This document shows, one piece after another, positions 8,408 through 16,144 of a stretch of DNA of 64,000 nucleotides. How positions within the stretch are numbered: position 1 is the stretch's first letter; each line of letters begins with the position of its first letter. The notes under the pieces were generated by a model that was not told the DNA's origin, did no database searches, and saw only the letters and a program-made list of their open reading frames with translations. Source of the DNA: Xaviernesmea oryzae (lineage in GTDB: Bacteria > Pseudomonadota > Alphaproteobacteria > Rhizobiales > Rhizobiaceae); the NCBI RefSeq assembly GCF_900177415.1, contig NZ_FXAF01000006.1, positions 396,001 to 460,000 on the forward strand, written 5' to 3'. A program made the translations under genes and the position numbers.

Positions 8408-9679
8408 ATGAAGCTGACGGATTATGAAAAGGCCATGTATGACGGCGAGCACGGCCGCGCCAAAGCGCGTGCCATGGACCTGCTCGTGCGGTATGGCGAG
8501 GCGCTCGGCGCCGAACGGCTGGTCGAGACCAACAATGTCGCGGGCGCCTTCAACGCCTCGACGCCCTCGGTGCAGCCGATCGCCCAAAAGGGCATGGAAC
8601 ATGTCTATTCCGAGCTGAACCTCGACAGCGACGAGGTGGTGGAAGTGCCGCATATGGTGGCGCATACCTGCCAGCTCATCACCGGCATCGACAACGACAA
8701 CTGGGAACTGCAGGGCGTCGACAAGTCGCTGGTCGACATGCAGCGGGAGAACGAAAAGTTCCTCGGCCGCCGCGGCGTCAACATGTTCGCCACCTGCACG
8801 CCCTATCAGGTGGGCAACGTGCCCGTGAAGGGCGAGCATTGCGCCTGGATGGAATCGTCGGCCGTCATCTATTGCAATTCCGTGCTCGGCGCCCGCACGA
8901 ATGTCGAAGGCAAGGAAAGCACGGGAGCTGCGGCGCTGACCGGTCGCATCCCCTATTGGGGCTTCCACATCACCGAGAACCGCCGCGGTACCCATCTGGT
9001 CGAACTCGATATCGAGGTCGACGACATGATGGATTGGGGTCTGCTCGGCTATTACATCGGCGAAGTGATCGGCGAGGACATTCCGGTCATCAAGGGCAGA
9101 AGCCACCAGCCGGATCTCGTCAAGCTCAAGCATTTCGGCGCGGCGGCAGCTTCGTCCGGCGGGGTCGAGATGTACCATATTCCCGGCATCACGCCGGAAG
9201 CCGATACGATCGAGGAAGCCTTCGGTGGCCGCAAGATCAAGGGCACCTTCCGCTACGGTGCGGCCGAGCGGCGCGAGGCCTATGAGAAGCTGCAAAGCTC
9301 GACCGAAAAGAAGGTCGATTTCATCATGCTCGGCTGTCCGCATAATTCGATCGACCAGGTGGCACTGATCGCCCACCTGCTGGAAGACAAGAAGATCCAT
9401 CCGGACGTGCAGCTCTGGGTGCATACGCCGCGCGCCATCAAGCAGGTCGCAGAGCGCAACGGTTATCTCGACGCCATCAAGGATGCCGGTGGCGTCGTGA
9501 TGAGCGATACCTGTCCCGCCATTTCGAGGCGCCTGCCGCAGGGAACGCGCGTCATCGCCACCGATTCCGCCAAACAGGCGCATTACCTGCCGGCAATCAC
9601 CGGCGTGCAGGGTTGGTTCGGCTCGGTGCGCGATTGCGTCGACGCCGCGCTGACCGGAACATGGAGCGGGAGGGCCTGA
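8408..9679 (+). CDS. Aconitase X, large (catalytic) subunit
   Basis: Aconitase X catalytic domain protein (DUF521), 423 residues. Family members dehydrate small hydroxy acids with an Fe-S cluster; characterised ones are cis-3-hydroxy-L-proline dehydratase in bacteria and phosphomevalonate dehydratase in archaea. Candidate cluster cysteines are in FATCTPYQ, LGCPHNS and SDTCPAIS; ESSAVIYCNSVLGART is also characteristic. The ATG at 8408 is chosen because GAGGAGG overlaps the upstream stop and because homologues start MKLT or similar; a longer in-frame opening reaches back into the upstream gene but has no supporting start signal. The small subunit follows with a 1-base overlap. The true substrate here is undetermined. 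Confidence 0.9.
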   Translation: MKLTDYEKAMYDGEHGRAKARAMDLLVRYGEALGAERLVETNNVAGAFNASTPSVQPIAQKGMEHVYSELNLDSDEVVEVPHMVAHTCQLITGIDNDNWELQGVDKSLVDMQRENEKFLGRRGVNMFATCTPYQVGNVPVKGEHCAWMESSAVIYCNSVLGARTNVEGKESTGAAALTGRIPYWGFHITENRRGTHLVELDIEVDDMMDWGLLGYYIGEVIGEDIPVIKGRSHQPDLVKLKHFGAAAASSGGVEMYHIPGITPEADTIEEAFGGRKIKGTFRYGAAERREAYEKLQSSTEKKVDFIMLGCPHNSIDQVALIAHLLEDKKIHPDVQLWVHTPRAIKQVAERNGYLDAIKDAGGVVMSDTCPAISRRLPQGTRVIATDSAKQAHYLPAITGVQGWFGSVRDCVDAALTGTWSGRA

Positions 9680-10125
9680 TGGATATCGCGACCGAAATGA
9701 AACCGGAAACCGTCGTGCTCAAGGGCCGCAAGGTGGTGGCCGGCCGTGCCGAAGGTGAGGCGCTGGTGACGACCGAGACGATCTCCGGCTGGGGCGGCAT
9801 CAACGAGCGCACCGGCACCGTCATCGAGCGCCGGCACGAGATGCGCGGCGTCTCCTTCGCGGGAAAAATCCTCGTCTTTCCTGGTGCCAAGGGTTCGTCC
9901 GGCTGGTCCGCCTATTTCCACATGACGCGATTGAACGGCGTCCAGCCGCAGGCAATGATCTTTACACGGATGACGACCAAGATCGCGCTCGGTGCCGTCG
10001 TCACCCGCGTTCCGGCGATCACCGAGCTGGATCAGGATCCCCTGTCGGTGATTGAAACCGGCGACTGGGTCGTGGTCGATGCCGATGCCGGCACGGTGAC
10101 CGTGACCAAGAAGAAACCCGCCTGA
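9679..10125 (+). CDS. Aconitase X, small (swivel) subunit
   Basis: DUF126-type swivel domain, 148 residues, the small partner that in many bacteria is separate from the large aconitase X subunit. Recognisable stretches are LKGRKVVAGRAEGEALV, GWGGINERTGTV, IERRHEMRGVSFAGKILVFP split over the conserved core, and the hallmark KGSSGWSAY. The start ATG at 9679 overlaps the large-subunit TGA by one base (TGATG), which points to coupled translation and a one-to-one complex. It ends the operon: an oppositely oriented gene ends 2 bases away with no visible hairpin terminator between. Confidence 0.92.
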   Translation: MDIATEMKPETVVLKGRKVVAGRAEGEALVTTETISGWGGINERTGTVIERRHEMRGVSFAGKILVFPGAKGSSGWSAYFHMTRLNGVQPQAMIFTRMTTKIALGAVVTRVPAITELDQDPLSVIETGDWVVVDADAGTVTVTKKKPA

Positions 10126-10127
10126 CC

Positions 10128-10940
10128 TCATTTCCAAGCGCCGCGGGCTGCGGCGTCTCTGGCATAGCCGGCAAAATCCTTCGGCGGACGGCCGAGGGCG
10201 CGCTCTACACCGTCGGTCAGGTATTCGTTGCGGCCGTCGAGCACGACGGTGAAGAGCTCCACCAGCAACTCGGCAAGATCCTCCGGAACCTCGGCCGCCC
10301 TCAATTCCTCCACGAAAGCCTCGTTCGGGATCGTGTGGAATTTGACTTGCCTGCCGCTGGCGCGGCCGATTTCCCCGATTGCTTCGGCAAAGGTGAGAAG
10401 ACGAGGGCCGGTCACTTCGTAAAGCTGACCGATATGGCGCGGGTTAGTGAGCGCCGCGGCGGCGACGTCGGCGATGTCGTCCGCATCGATGAAAGGCTCG
10501 CGTACGCGGCTCACGGGCAGCGCCATCTCGCCTTCGAGGATCATCGGTGCGAACTGGCCTTCGTCGAAATTCTGATTGAACCAGCTTGCCCGGACGATCG
10601 TCCAGTCGGCGCCGGAGGCGATCAGCCGTCTCTCGCTCTCCTGCGCTTCCGGTTCTCCGCGGCCGGAGAGCAGAACCAGCCGCCTGACGCCGAGCGAGAC
10701 TGCGAGTTTGGCGAGCGCTTCGATATCGTCCGGCGCACCTTTTACCGCAAGGTCCGGATAATAGGTGATGTAGGCGGCCGATGCGCCTTGAAGCGCCGCA
10801 GCCCAGGTCCCGCGGTCCGTCCAATCGAAGCCGGTGGAGCGCGAGACAAAGAGGATTTCCTTGCCCTTTGCCTGCAGGCGTTCGGCAACGCGTGAGCCGG
10901 TCTTGCCCTTGCCGCCGATGATGAGGGCTGGCTGTTCCAT
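10128..10940 (-). CDS. NmrA-like NAD(P)-binding oxidoreductase
   Basis: Atypical SDR of the NmrA/NAD(P)H-binding group, 270 residues. The N terminus ALIIGGKGKTGSRVAERL is the cofactor loop; VRRLVLLSGRGE and WTIVRASWFNQNF follow the pattern of quinone-reductase-like and ergot-type reductases; there is no classical SDR Tyr-x3-Lys. It is read away from a TetR gene across a region with repeated operator-like sites, an arrangement typical of stress or electrophile-induced reductases under a local repressor. Convergent with aconitase X, with only 2 bases between. Redox substrate unknown. Confidence 0.85.
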   Translation of the reverse strand: MEQPALIIGGKGKTGSRVAERLQAKGKEILFVSRSTGFDWTDRGTWAAALQGASAAYITYYPDLAVKGAPDDIEALAKLAVSLGVRRLVLLSGRGEPEAQESERRLIASGADWTIVRASWFNQNFDEGQFAPMILEGEMALPVSRVREPFIDADDIADVAAAALTNPRHIGQLYEVTGPRLLTFAEAIGEIGRASGRQVKFHTIPNEAFVEELRAAEVPEDLAELLVELFTVVLDGRNEYLTDGVERALGRPPKDFAGYARDAAARGAWK

Positions 10941-10954
10941 GTTTCGTCTCCTTT

Positions 10955-11037
10955 AAATGCGAGGTTTCCTCATGTTTTTAATGTGATAGATCCTCGTGTT
11001 GAATCTGTCAACAAAAAATGCGAACATTCCTCGTGTT
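10955..11037. promoter_or_regulatory. Repeated TetR-type operators
   Basis: Two 22-base direct repeats of the form AAATGCGA-N4-TCCTCRTGTT lie at 10955-10976 and 11016-11037, with a third right half (TCCTCGTGTT) at 10991-11000. The first contains the perfect inverted repeat GAGG-TTT-CCTC (10961-10971). They fill the divergent promoter between the NmrA-like gene and the TetR gene, so they are the probable binding sites by which TetR represses both directions. Confidence 0.6.
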
Positions 11038-11061
11038 AAGAATTCAAGACGTGGAAAGACA

Positions 11062-11676
11062 ATGGAAATTTCTGCATCGACACCCCGTCGGCCGCAGCAG
11101 AAGCGCAGCCGCGAACGGGTGGAGCGTATTCTCGCGGCGGCAAAGGAACTGATTGCCCGGGGCGGCAGCGACGCGATGAAGATGGGCGAGCTCGCGGAGA
11201 AGGCAGAGGTGCCGATCGGCTCCCTTTACCAGTTCTTCCCCGACAAGGGGTCGGTGGTGCGCACGCTTGCCGAGCGTTACAACGAGGAAGGGCGCGCCTG
11301 CATCCGCGAGGCGATCGAGCCGGTGCGCAGCGAGGCGGCGTTCTCCGAAGCTTTTCGGGGGTTGATCGATACCTATTATGGTCTGTTTCTGGCCGAACCT
11401 GTCATGCGCGACATCTGGTCGGGCACCCAGGCGGACAAGGCGCTGCAGGATGTCGATCTCGCCGACGCCAGGGAGAATGGCGCGATCGTCGCAGCGGCTC
11501 TCCGGCACATCCACCCGCAGGCGGATACGGAAGAGCTCTTCAACCGCGCCATGCTCGTCATGTATCTCGGTACGTCGACCATGCGGCTGGCGATCTCCGT
11601 CGGCCGCAAGCAGGGGGATGCCATGGTGGAGACCTACAAGCGCATGGCTCTCGGCGAACTGCTGAAGACGGACTGA
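11062..11676 (+). CDS. TetR family transcriptional regulator
   Basis: TetR-type repressor of 204 residues. The helix-turn-helix is in the first 60 residues (KRSRERVERILAAAKELIAR, then MGELAEKAEVPIGSLYQFFPDKGSV), followed by a variable all-helical ligand domain. The start at 11062 (MEISAST) is chosen because GGAAAG lies just upstream and because a longer reading would run through the operator repeats. It is divergent from the NmrA-like reductase and in line with the xylitol-dehydrogenase-like gene 145 bases downstream; control of the reductase is well supported by layout, control of the dehydrogenase less so. Confidence 0.9.
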   Translation: MEISASTPRRPQQKRSRERVERILAAAKELIARGGSDAMKMGELAEKAEVPIGSLYQFFPDKGSVVRTLAERYNEEGRACIREAIEPVRSEAAFSEAFRGLIDTYYGLFLAEPVMRDIWSGTQADKALQDVDLADARENGAIVAAALRHIHPQADTEELFNRAMLVMYLGTSTMRLAISVGRKQGDAMVETYKRMALGELLKTD

Positions 11677-11716
11677 GTGGCCGCCCTCGACGGGTGCTCC
11701 CGTAGCCGATTACAAT

Positions 11717-11736
11717 ATGCCGTGACGACACGGCAT
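11717..11736. promoter_or_regulatory. Perfect 8-4-8 inverted repeat between tetR and the dehydrogenase
   Basis: ATGCCGTG-ACGA-CACGGCAT is a perfect 8-base inverted repeat with a 4-base loop, 41 bases after the TetR stop and 85 before the dehydrogenase start. It is followed by GCCTTTCGG rather than a T-run, so it is either a weak terminator hairpin for tetR or an operator for the dehydrogenase gene. The sequence alone does not decide. Confidence 0.4.
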
Positions 11737-11821
11737 GCCTTTCGGGGACGCATCGGAAAGCGCCTTGATCCCGCCCCGAATGTCGGCGAAGCAGAAGAAA
11801 ATAATCGAAGGAAAATATCCC

Positions 11822-12862
11822 ATGCAGCAGGCTCTGGTACTCGAGAAAAAAGGCGTTCTCTCGTTGCGGGAGATCGATCTCCCCACGCAGGTCGGCCCTG
11901 GCGATGTGGAGATCGAAATCGACACCGTGGGCGTCTGCGGCAGCGACGTGCATTATTATACCCATGGCGCGATCGGTCCTTATGTGCTGCGCGAGCCCAT
12001 GGTGCTGGGCCATGAGGCGGCGGGGACCGTGGTCCAGGTGGGTGCTGACGTAAAGGGCCTGAAAGTCGGTGACCGCGTCTGCATGGAGCCTGGCGTGCCG
12101 AACCTCTCGTCGCGGGCCTCCAAGCTCGGGCTCTACAATGTCGATCCGGATGTCCGTTTCTGGGCGACGCCGCCGATCCACGGCGTGCTGACGCCCTATG
12201 TCGTCCATCCGGCCGCCTTCACCTATAGGCTGCCGGACAATGTCTCCTTTGCCGAAGGGGCGATGGTCGAGCCGTTTGCGATCGGAATGCAGGCTGCGAC
12301 CCGCGCCCGCATTCAGCCGGGCGATGTCGGTGCGGTGATCGGCGCAGGTCCGATCGGCATCATGGTGGCGCTGGCGGCACTCGCCGGCGGCTGCGCCCGC
12401 GTCTTCATCTCGGACCTGAGCGCTGACAAGCTGAAGATCGCCGGCCAGTATCCGGGCATCATCCCGGTCGATGTCACCGAGCGGCCCTTTGCGGAGGTGA
12501 TCGCCGAGAAAACCGGCGGCTGGGGCGCGGATGTCGTCTTCGAGGCGAGCGGCAGCTCCAGGGCCTTCAAGGGCATGTTCGACCTCGTGCGGCCGGGCGG
12601 CGCTTTCGTGCTGGTCGGCCTGCCTGTCGAGCCGGTCGAGTTCGATGTCGCGGGTGCGATCTCCAAGGAAGTGCGCATCGAGACGGTCTTCCGCTACGCC
12701 AATATCTTCGACCGGGCGCTGGAGCTGATCGCTTCGGGAAAGGTCGACCTGAAGCCGCTGATCACCGGCACGTTCGGTTTCAGGGATTCGATCAAGGCCT
12801 TCGAACGGGCCGCAGCCGGACATGCCTCGGACGTCAAGCTGCAGATCAAGGTGAAGGAATAA
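11822..12862 (+). CDS. Zinc-dependent polyol dehydrogenase, xylitol dehydrogenase-like
   Basis: Medium-chain zinc dehydrogenase, 346 residues, sorbitol/xylitol dehydrogenase branch: oxidises a polyol to the ketose with NAD. Catalytic zinc ligands are in [10 protein letters not shown] and LGHEAAG, with a third in the [11 protein letters not shown] region; the cofactor loop is [15 protein letters not shown]. The structural-zinc cysteine loop is absent, and the [13 protein letters not shown] plus FWATPP segment matches the sorbitol-dehydrogenase pattern that lacks it. The start ATG at 11822 follows AAGGAAA; an upstream in-frame start is less likely. No sugar transporter or kinase is beside it, so the physiological polyol is not shown. 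Confidence 0.85.
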   Translation: MQQALVLEKKGVLSLREIDLPTQVGPGDVEIEIDTVGVCGSDVHYYTHGAIGPYVLREPMVLGHEAAGTVVQVGADVKGLKVGDRVCMEPGVPNLSSRASKLGLYNVDPDVRFWATPPIHGVLTPYVVHPAAFTYRLPDNVSFAEGAMVEPFAIGMQAATRARIQPGDVGAVIGAGPIGIMVALAALAGGCARVFISDLSADKLKIAGQYPGIIPVDVTERPFAEVIAEKTGGWGADVVFEASGSSRAFKGMFDLVRPGGAFVLVGLPVEPVEFDVAGAISKEVRIETVFRYANIFDRALELIASGKVDLKPLITGTFGFRDSIKAFERAAAGHASDVKLQIKVKE

Positions 12863-12865
12863 CGG

Positions 12866-13570
12866 TCAGGCGGCGCGGACGACGCGGCTCGAAAGCGAAG
12901 ACGGCTTGTGGAGCGGCACGCGGCGGAGCATTTCCAGCGCGAAGAGGCGGGCGTTCTGCCGGGCCTTGTCGAGATTGCTGATGCGGTTCTCGTCCATCGT
13001 GTAGAGCGTGCCGCCGAGATCGAAAATGTCGCGGAAAGCGGCGCGTTCGATGATGGGCGTGTTGAGCACGTCGACATTGCGCTCGGCAAGCAGCATCTTG
13101 ACCGTCAGAAGGGCACGCGTCGTGACCATCGAGTTGACGCGGGTCAGCACGACCGAATGGGGCACGTGCAGGTTCGCCTTCTCTGCGAGATAGCGCAGCA
13201 GTTCCAGCACGTTCGCACCGCCTTGCGCGTCCATGGCGCAGCCCTGGATGGGGATCAGCACATGATCGGAAAGACCGATCGCCTTGGCAAGCAGCGGGCT
13301 CTGGGCGCCCGGCAGGTCGAGCACGAAATAATCGGTCTTGTGCCGGTTTTCGGAAATGTGGCGCTCGATCGAAGCGTGAGTCACATAGGAGATGACATTG
13401 AGCCTGTCGTTCGGCGGCGAGAGCTGGTGCCAGCGGGAAATCCAGTATTGCGGATCGGCATCCAGGATGGTGACGCGATAGCCTTGCTCAACGAGTTCGG
13501 TTGCGAGGAGGAGCACGGCGGTGGTCTTGCCCGCTCCGCCCTTGGTGTTGGCGAAGGTAATGACTGGCAT
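12866..13570 (-). CDS. ParA-family partitioning ATPase at the end of the chemotaxis operon
   Basis: ParA/MinD-type ATPase of 234 residues. The deviant Walker A box KGGAGKTT is at residues 10-17 within MPVITFANTKGGAGKTT, Walker A' is ILDADPQYWISRW, and DYFVLDLPGAQSPL is the Walker B region. The start at 13570 has an AGGA site; the open frame upstream lacks family features. It is read in the same direction as cheB, 115 bases behind it. In other bacteria ParA-like proteins (ParC in Vibrio, PpfA in Rhodobacter) place chemosensory arrays, so a similar role is attractive here; it could instead act on DNA like VirC1. No ParB partner is next to it. Confidence 0.85.
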   Translation of the reverse strand: MPVITFANTKGGAGKTTAVLLLATELVEQGYRVTILDADPQYWISRWHQLSPPNDRLNVISYVTHASIERHISENRHKTDYFVLDLPGAQSPLLAKAIGLSDHVLIPIQGCAMDAQGGANVLELLRYLAEKANLHVPHSVVLTRVNSMVTTRALLTVKMLLAERNVDVLNTPIIERAAFRDIFDLGGTLYTMDENRISNLDKARQNARLFALEMLRRVPLHKPSSLSSRVVRAA

Positions 13571-13685
13571 CTTGAATTCCTGTTCGGCTGCGAGCGGAAA
13601 TCGCTCTCTCACAGCACCCTCATGATGCGCTGCGTCATTCTTGCCAAACATGGTTAACGAGGTGTGAAGATCGTATCCGCAGATT
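13571..13685. other. Short gap between cheB and parA
   Basis: 115 non-coding bases on the path from cheB to the ParA gene. No hairpin terminator is evident. A TGGTTAACGAG stretch near 13652 holds a single TTAA half-site, not the full CtrA double. Whether parA has its own promoter here is open. Confidence 0.35.
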
Positions 13686-14768
13686 TTACCGGCGACGGTC
13701 TGCGGCGAGGATTTCCCGGGCGATGTGATCGAGCGGCACGACCTTGTCGACCCCTCCATGGGCGATCGCTTCCTTCGGCATGCCGAAGACGACCGATGTC
13801 GTCTCGTCCTGCGCTATCGTGTAGGCGCCCGCCTGATGCATCTCGTTCATGCCGCGCGCTCCGTCGTCGCCCATGCCGGTCATGATGACGCCCATCGCGT
13901 TGGCGCCGGCCGATCGCGCAGCCGAACGGAACAGCACGTCGACCGAGGGGCGATGCCGGCTGACGAGCGGCCCGCTGCGGATCGACACTTCGTAGCGCGC
14001 GCCGCGCCGTTCGAGCAGCATGTGCCGGTCGCCGGGGGCGATCAGCACGTGACCGCGCAGCACGGGATCGCCGTCAGCGGCTTCCTTCACTTCGACCTCG
14101 CAGAGCCCGTTGAGCCGTTTGGCAAAGGCGGCTGTGAATCTTTCCGGCATATGCTGGACGATGACCATGCCCGGCGAATTGGCGGGCAACGCTTCGAGAA
14201 GCTCTCGAAGTGCCTCCGTGCCGCCGGTGGAAGCGCCGACGCAGACGACCATTTCCGTCGTCTTCGCCATGGCGCCGATCTTCGGCGGCGGCAGCACGGC
14301 GTCGGCGGTCAGCTTGGCCGTCGTGCTTCCTTCCGCCATGCGGGATCTGCGCAACTTGGCGACGCGCGCCCGGGCAGCACCCTTCACGACGGTGCGGATG
14401 CGGTCGGCGGATTCGGCGAGATGATCGGCCGCGCCGATCTTCGGCTTCAGGATGATGTCGACGGCGCCGGCTTCCAGCGCCTGCATCAGCGTTTCCGATC
14501 CGCTCTCGGTCAGCGAAGAGCACATCACGACGGGGATCGGATGCTGCGCCATCAGCTTGCGCAGGAAGGTGATGCCGTCCATCTGCGGCATCTCCACGTC
14601 GAGGGTGATGACATCAGGCACCTCGTCGCGGATTTTCCGCGCCGCCATGAAGGGATCGCTCGCCGCGCCCATCACCTCGATGTCGGGATCCGCCGACAGG
14701 ATCGCCGTCAGTGTCTGCCGGACGCTTGCGGAGTCATCGATGATCAGAACACGGATCTTGTCGCCCAT
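13686..14768 (-). CDS. cheB: Chemotaxis protein-glutamate methylesterase CheB
   Basis: CheB, 360 residues. It removes methyl groups from chemoreceptors and deamidates glutamines when phosphorylated by CheA. The N-terminal receiver has the acidic pair D11-D12 and the phospho-acceptor D57 ([12 protein letters not shown]); the C-terminal esterase domain has the catalytic serine in [15 protein letters not shown], the histidine in QHMPERF, and [10 protein letters not shown] linker rich in charged residues joins the two. It lies directly behind cheR (6 bases), as in most che operons. Confidence 0.96.
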   Translation of the reverse strand: MGDKIRVLIIDDSASVRQTLTAILSADPDIEVMGAASDPFMAARKIRDEVPDVITLDVEMPQMDGITFLRKLMAQHPIPVVMCSSLTESGSETLMQALEAGAVDIILKPKIGAADHLAESADRIRTVVKGAARARVAKLRRSRMAEGSTTAKLTADAVLPPPKIGAMAKTTEMVVCVGASTGGTEALRELLEALPANSPGMVIVQHMPERFTAAFAKRLNGLCEVEVKEAADGDPVLRGHVLIAPGDRHMLLERRGARYEVSIRSGPLVSRHRPSVDVLFRSAARSAGANAMGVIMTGMGDDGARGMNEMHQAGAYTIAQDETTSVVFGMPKEAIAHGGVDKVVPLDHIAREILAADRRR

Positions 14769-14774
14769 GACGCC

Positions 14775-15632
14775 TCATATCCGCTTGAAGATGGTGTTCG
14801 CGACCTGACGGATCGGCAGGTTGAAGCCTGCGACCGTCTCGGAATGGCCGATGAAGAGATAGCCGCCGGGAAGCAGGCAATCGCAAAGCCGGCTCAGCAC
14901 ATGCTGCTGCGTCGCCTTGTCGAAATAGATCAGCACGTTGCGGCAGAAGATGATGTGCATCCGGTCGCCGATCGGGTAGGAGGCATCCATCAGGTTGAGG
15001 CGGGCGAAACCCACATGCGACCTCAGCTTCGGTGTGATGCGCATTTCCTGACGTCCCTTGTCGACCGGCCGCAGGACATATTTCCGCATCATCTCCGCCG
15101 GCACCGGCTCCAGGAGTTCCGGGGAATAGATGCCCCGCTGCGCCTTCTGAAGCACGTCGGTGGAAAGGTCGGTGGCAAGGACGAAGAAGTCCCGTTCCGG
15201 CGTGGTGGAGGCCAGGAATTCCGAGAGCACCATGGCCATCGTATAGGGCTCTGCGCCGGTGGAGCAGGCGGAGCTCCAGGTGCGGATACGCCGCTCGCCG
15301 TAGCGCTTGACGATATCCGGCAGCGCATGCTGCATCATGTAATCGAAATGCTTCGGCTCGCGGAAGAAGTCCGTCTTGTTGGTGGTGACGGCATCGATGA
15401 GATGGATGGCTTCCGCTTCGATGCCGCCGTGCTTGAAGAGATAGTCGCAATAGCTGTCGAAGGTCGGAAGGCCGGTGGCCCGAAGACGCCGGCGCAGGCG
15501 CCCTTCGAGCATCGTCACCTTGGTGATCGGCATCTTGATGCCGCTATAGTCGTAGATGTATTTCGCAAGGAGATCGAAGCTCTTCTTGCTCAGCCGGTCA
15601 TCCAGCGGCTGACTTCTGGCTGCTGCATTCAC
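14775..15632 (-). CDS. cheR: Chemotaxis receptor methyltransferase CheR
   Basis: CheR, 285 residues. It methylates receptor glutamates using S-adenosylmethionine. An N-terminal helical domain (LLAKYIYDYSGIKM) leads into the Rossmann methyltransferase core with RIRTWSSACSTGAEPYTMAM (split; the SAM loop is SACSTGAEP) and IIFCRNVLIYFD. No TPR extension is present. The gene sits between cheW and cheB on the minus strand, 20 bases after cheW. None of the three neighbouring MCPs ends in an obvious NWETF-like tether, so CheR probably binds its methylation helices directly. Confidence 0.95.
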   Translation of the reverse strand: MNAAARSQPLDDRLSKKSFDLLAKYIYDYSGIKMPITKVTMLEGRLRRRLRATGLPTFDSYCDYLFKHGGIEAEAIHLIDAVTTNKTDFFREPKHFDYMMQHALPDIVKRYGERRIRTWSSACSTGAEPYTMAMVLSEFLASTTPERDFFVLATDLSTDVLQKAQRGIYSPELLEPVPAEMMRKYVLRPVDKGRQEMRITPKLRSHVGFARLNLMDASYPIGDRMHIIFCRNVLIYFDKATQQHVLSRLCDCLLPGGYLFIGHSETVAGFNLPIRQVANTIFKRI

Positions 15633-15652
15633 CCGTCATTCCCCCGGAATTA

Positions 15653-16144
15653 TTACGCTACTGCTGCTTGCGGGCTCATTTCGGTCAGGGCCGTGCCCGA
15701 ATCCGAGAAGAGCCGGGCGAGGTCGACGATGACCACGAATCCGCCGTTCCGCCGCACGACGCCGGCGATATAGTCAGACCGCCAGCGTATGCCGATGTCC
15801 GGGGCCGTTTCGATCTGGTCGCCGCGGAAGGGAACCACTTCATAGACCCTGTCGGCGACGAGCCCCAGCACCAGCACCCGGTCGGCGACCGGCACGTCCA
15901 GCACCAGGATGCGCGTATGCGGCGTCTTGACGGTGCGGCTCAGGCCCAGCCGCAGCCTCAGATCGATCACCGGCACGCCCTGGCCCCGGACGTCCCGCAG
16001 TCCCAGCAGATAGTCCGGGCCGTGCGGAATCTTGAAGGGCTCCTCATGGTCCAGGATTTCGCGGACGACCTCCACGGGAACGGCGAAGATTTCCTCGCCG
16101 AGACTGAAGGTGACGAACTGGGATTCGGAGGATGTGGTCGCCAT
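15653..16144 (-). CDS. cheW: Chemotaxis coupling protein CheW (first copy, operon distal)
   Basis: CheW, 163 residues, the adaptor that joins MCPs to CheA in the inner-membrane array. The SH3-like fold is read from FVTFSLGEEIFAVPVEVVRE, LLGLRDVRGQGVPVIDLR and the terminal VVRRNGGFVVIVDLARLF. Its ATG overlaps the TAA of the MCP before it by one base (TAATG), so its translation is coupled to that receptor. A second, longer CheW is encoded next to cheA in the same operon; they are clearly different in sequence, so different receptor or kinase preferences are possible. Confidence 0.94.
   Translation of the reverse strand: MATTSSESQFVTFSLGEEIFAVPVEVVREILDHEEPFKIPHGPDYLLGLRDVRGQGVPVIDLRLRLGLSRTVKTPHTRILVLDVPVADRVLVLGLVADRVYEVVPFRGDQIETAPDIGIRWRSDYIAGVVRRNGGFVVIVDLARLFSDSGTALTEMSPQAAVA

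Noticed and set aside
13725-15773. A 682-residue open frame on the plus strand
   Set aside because: Opposite cheB and cheR, which are certain; shadow frame.
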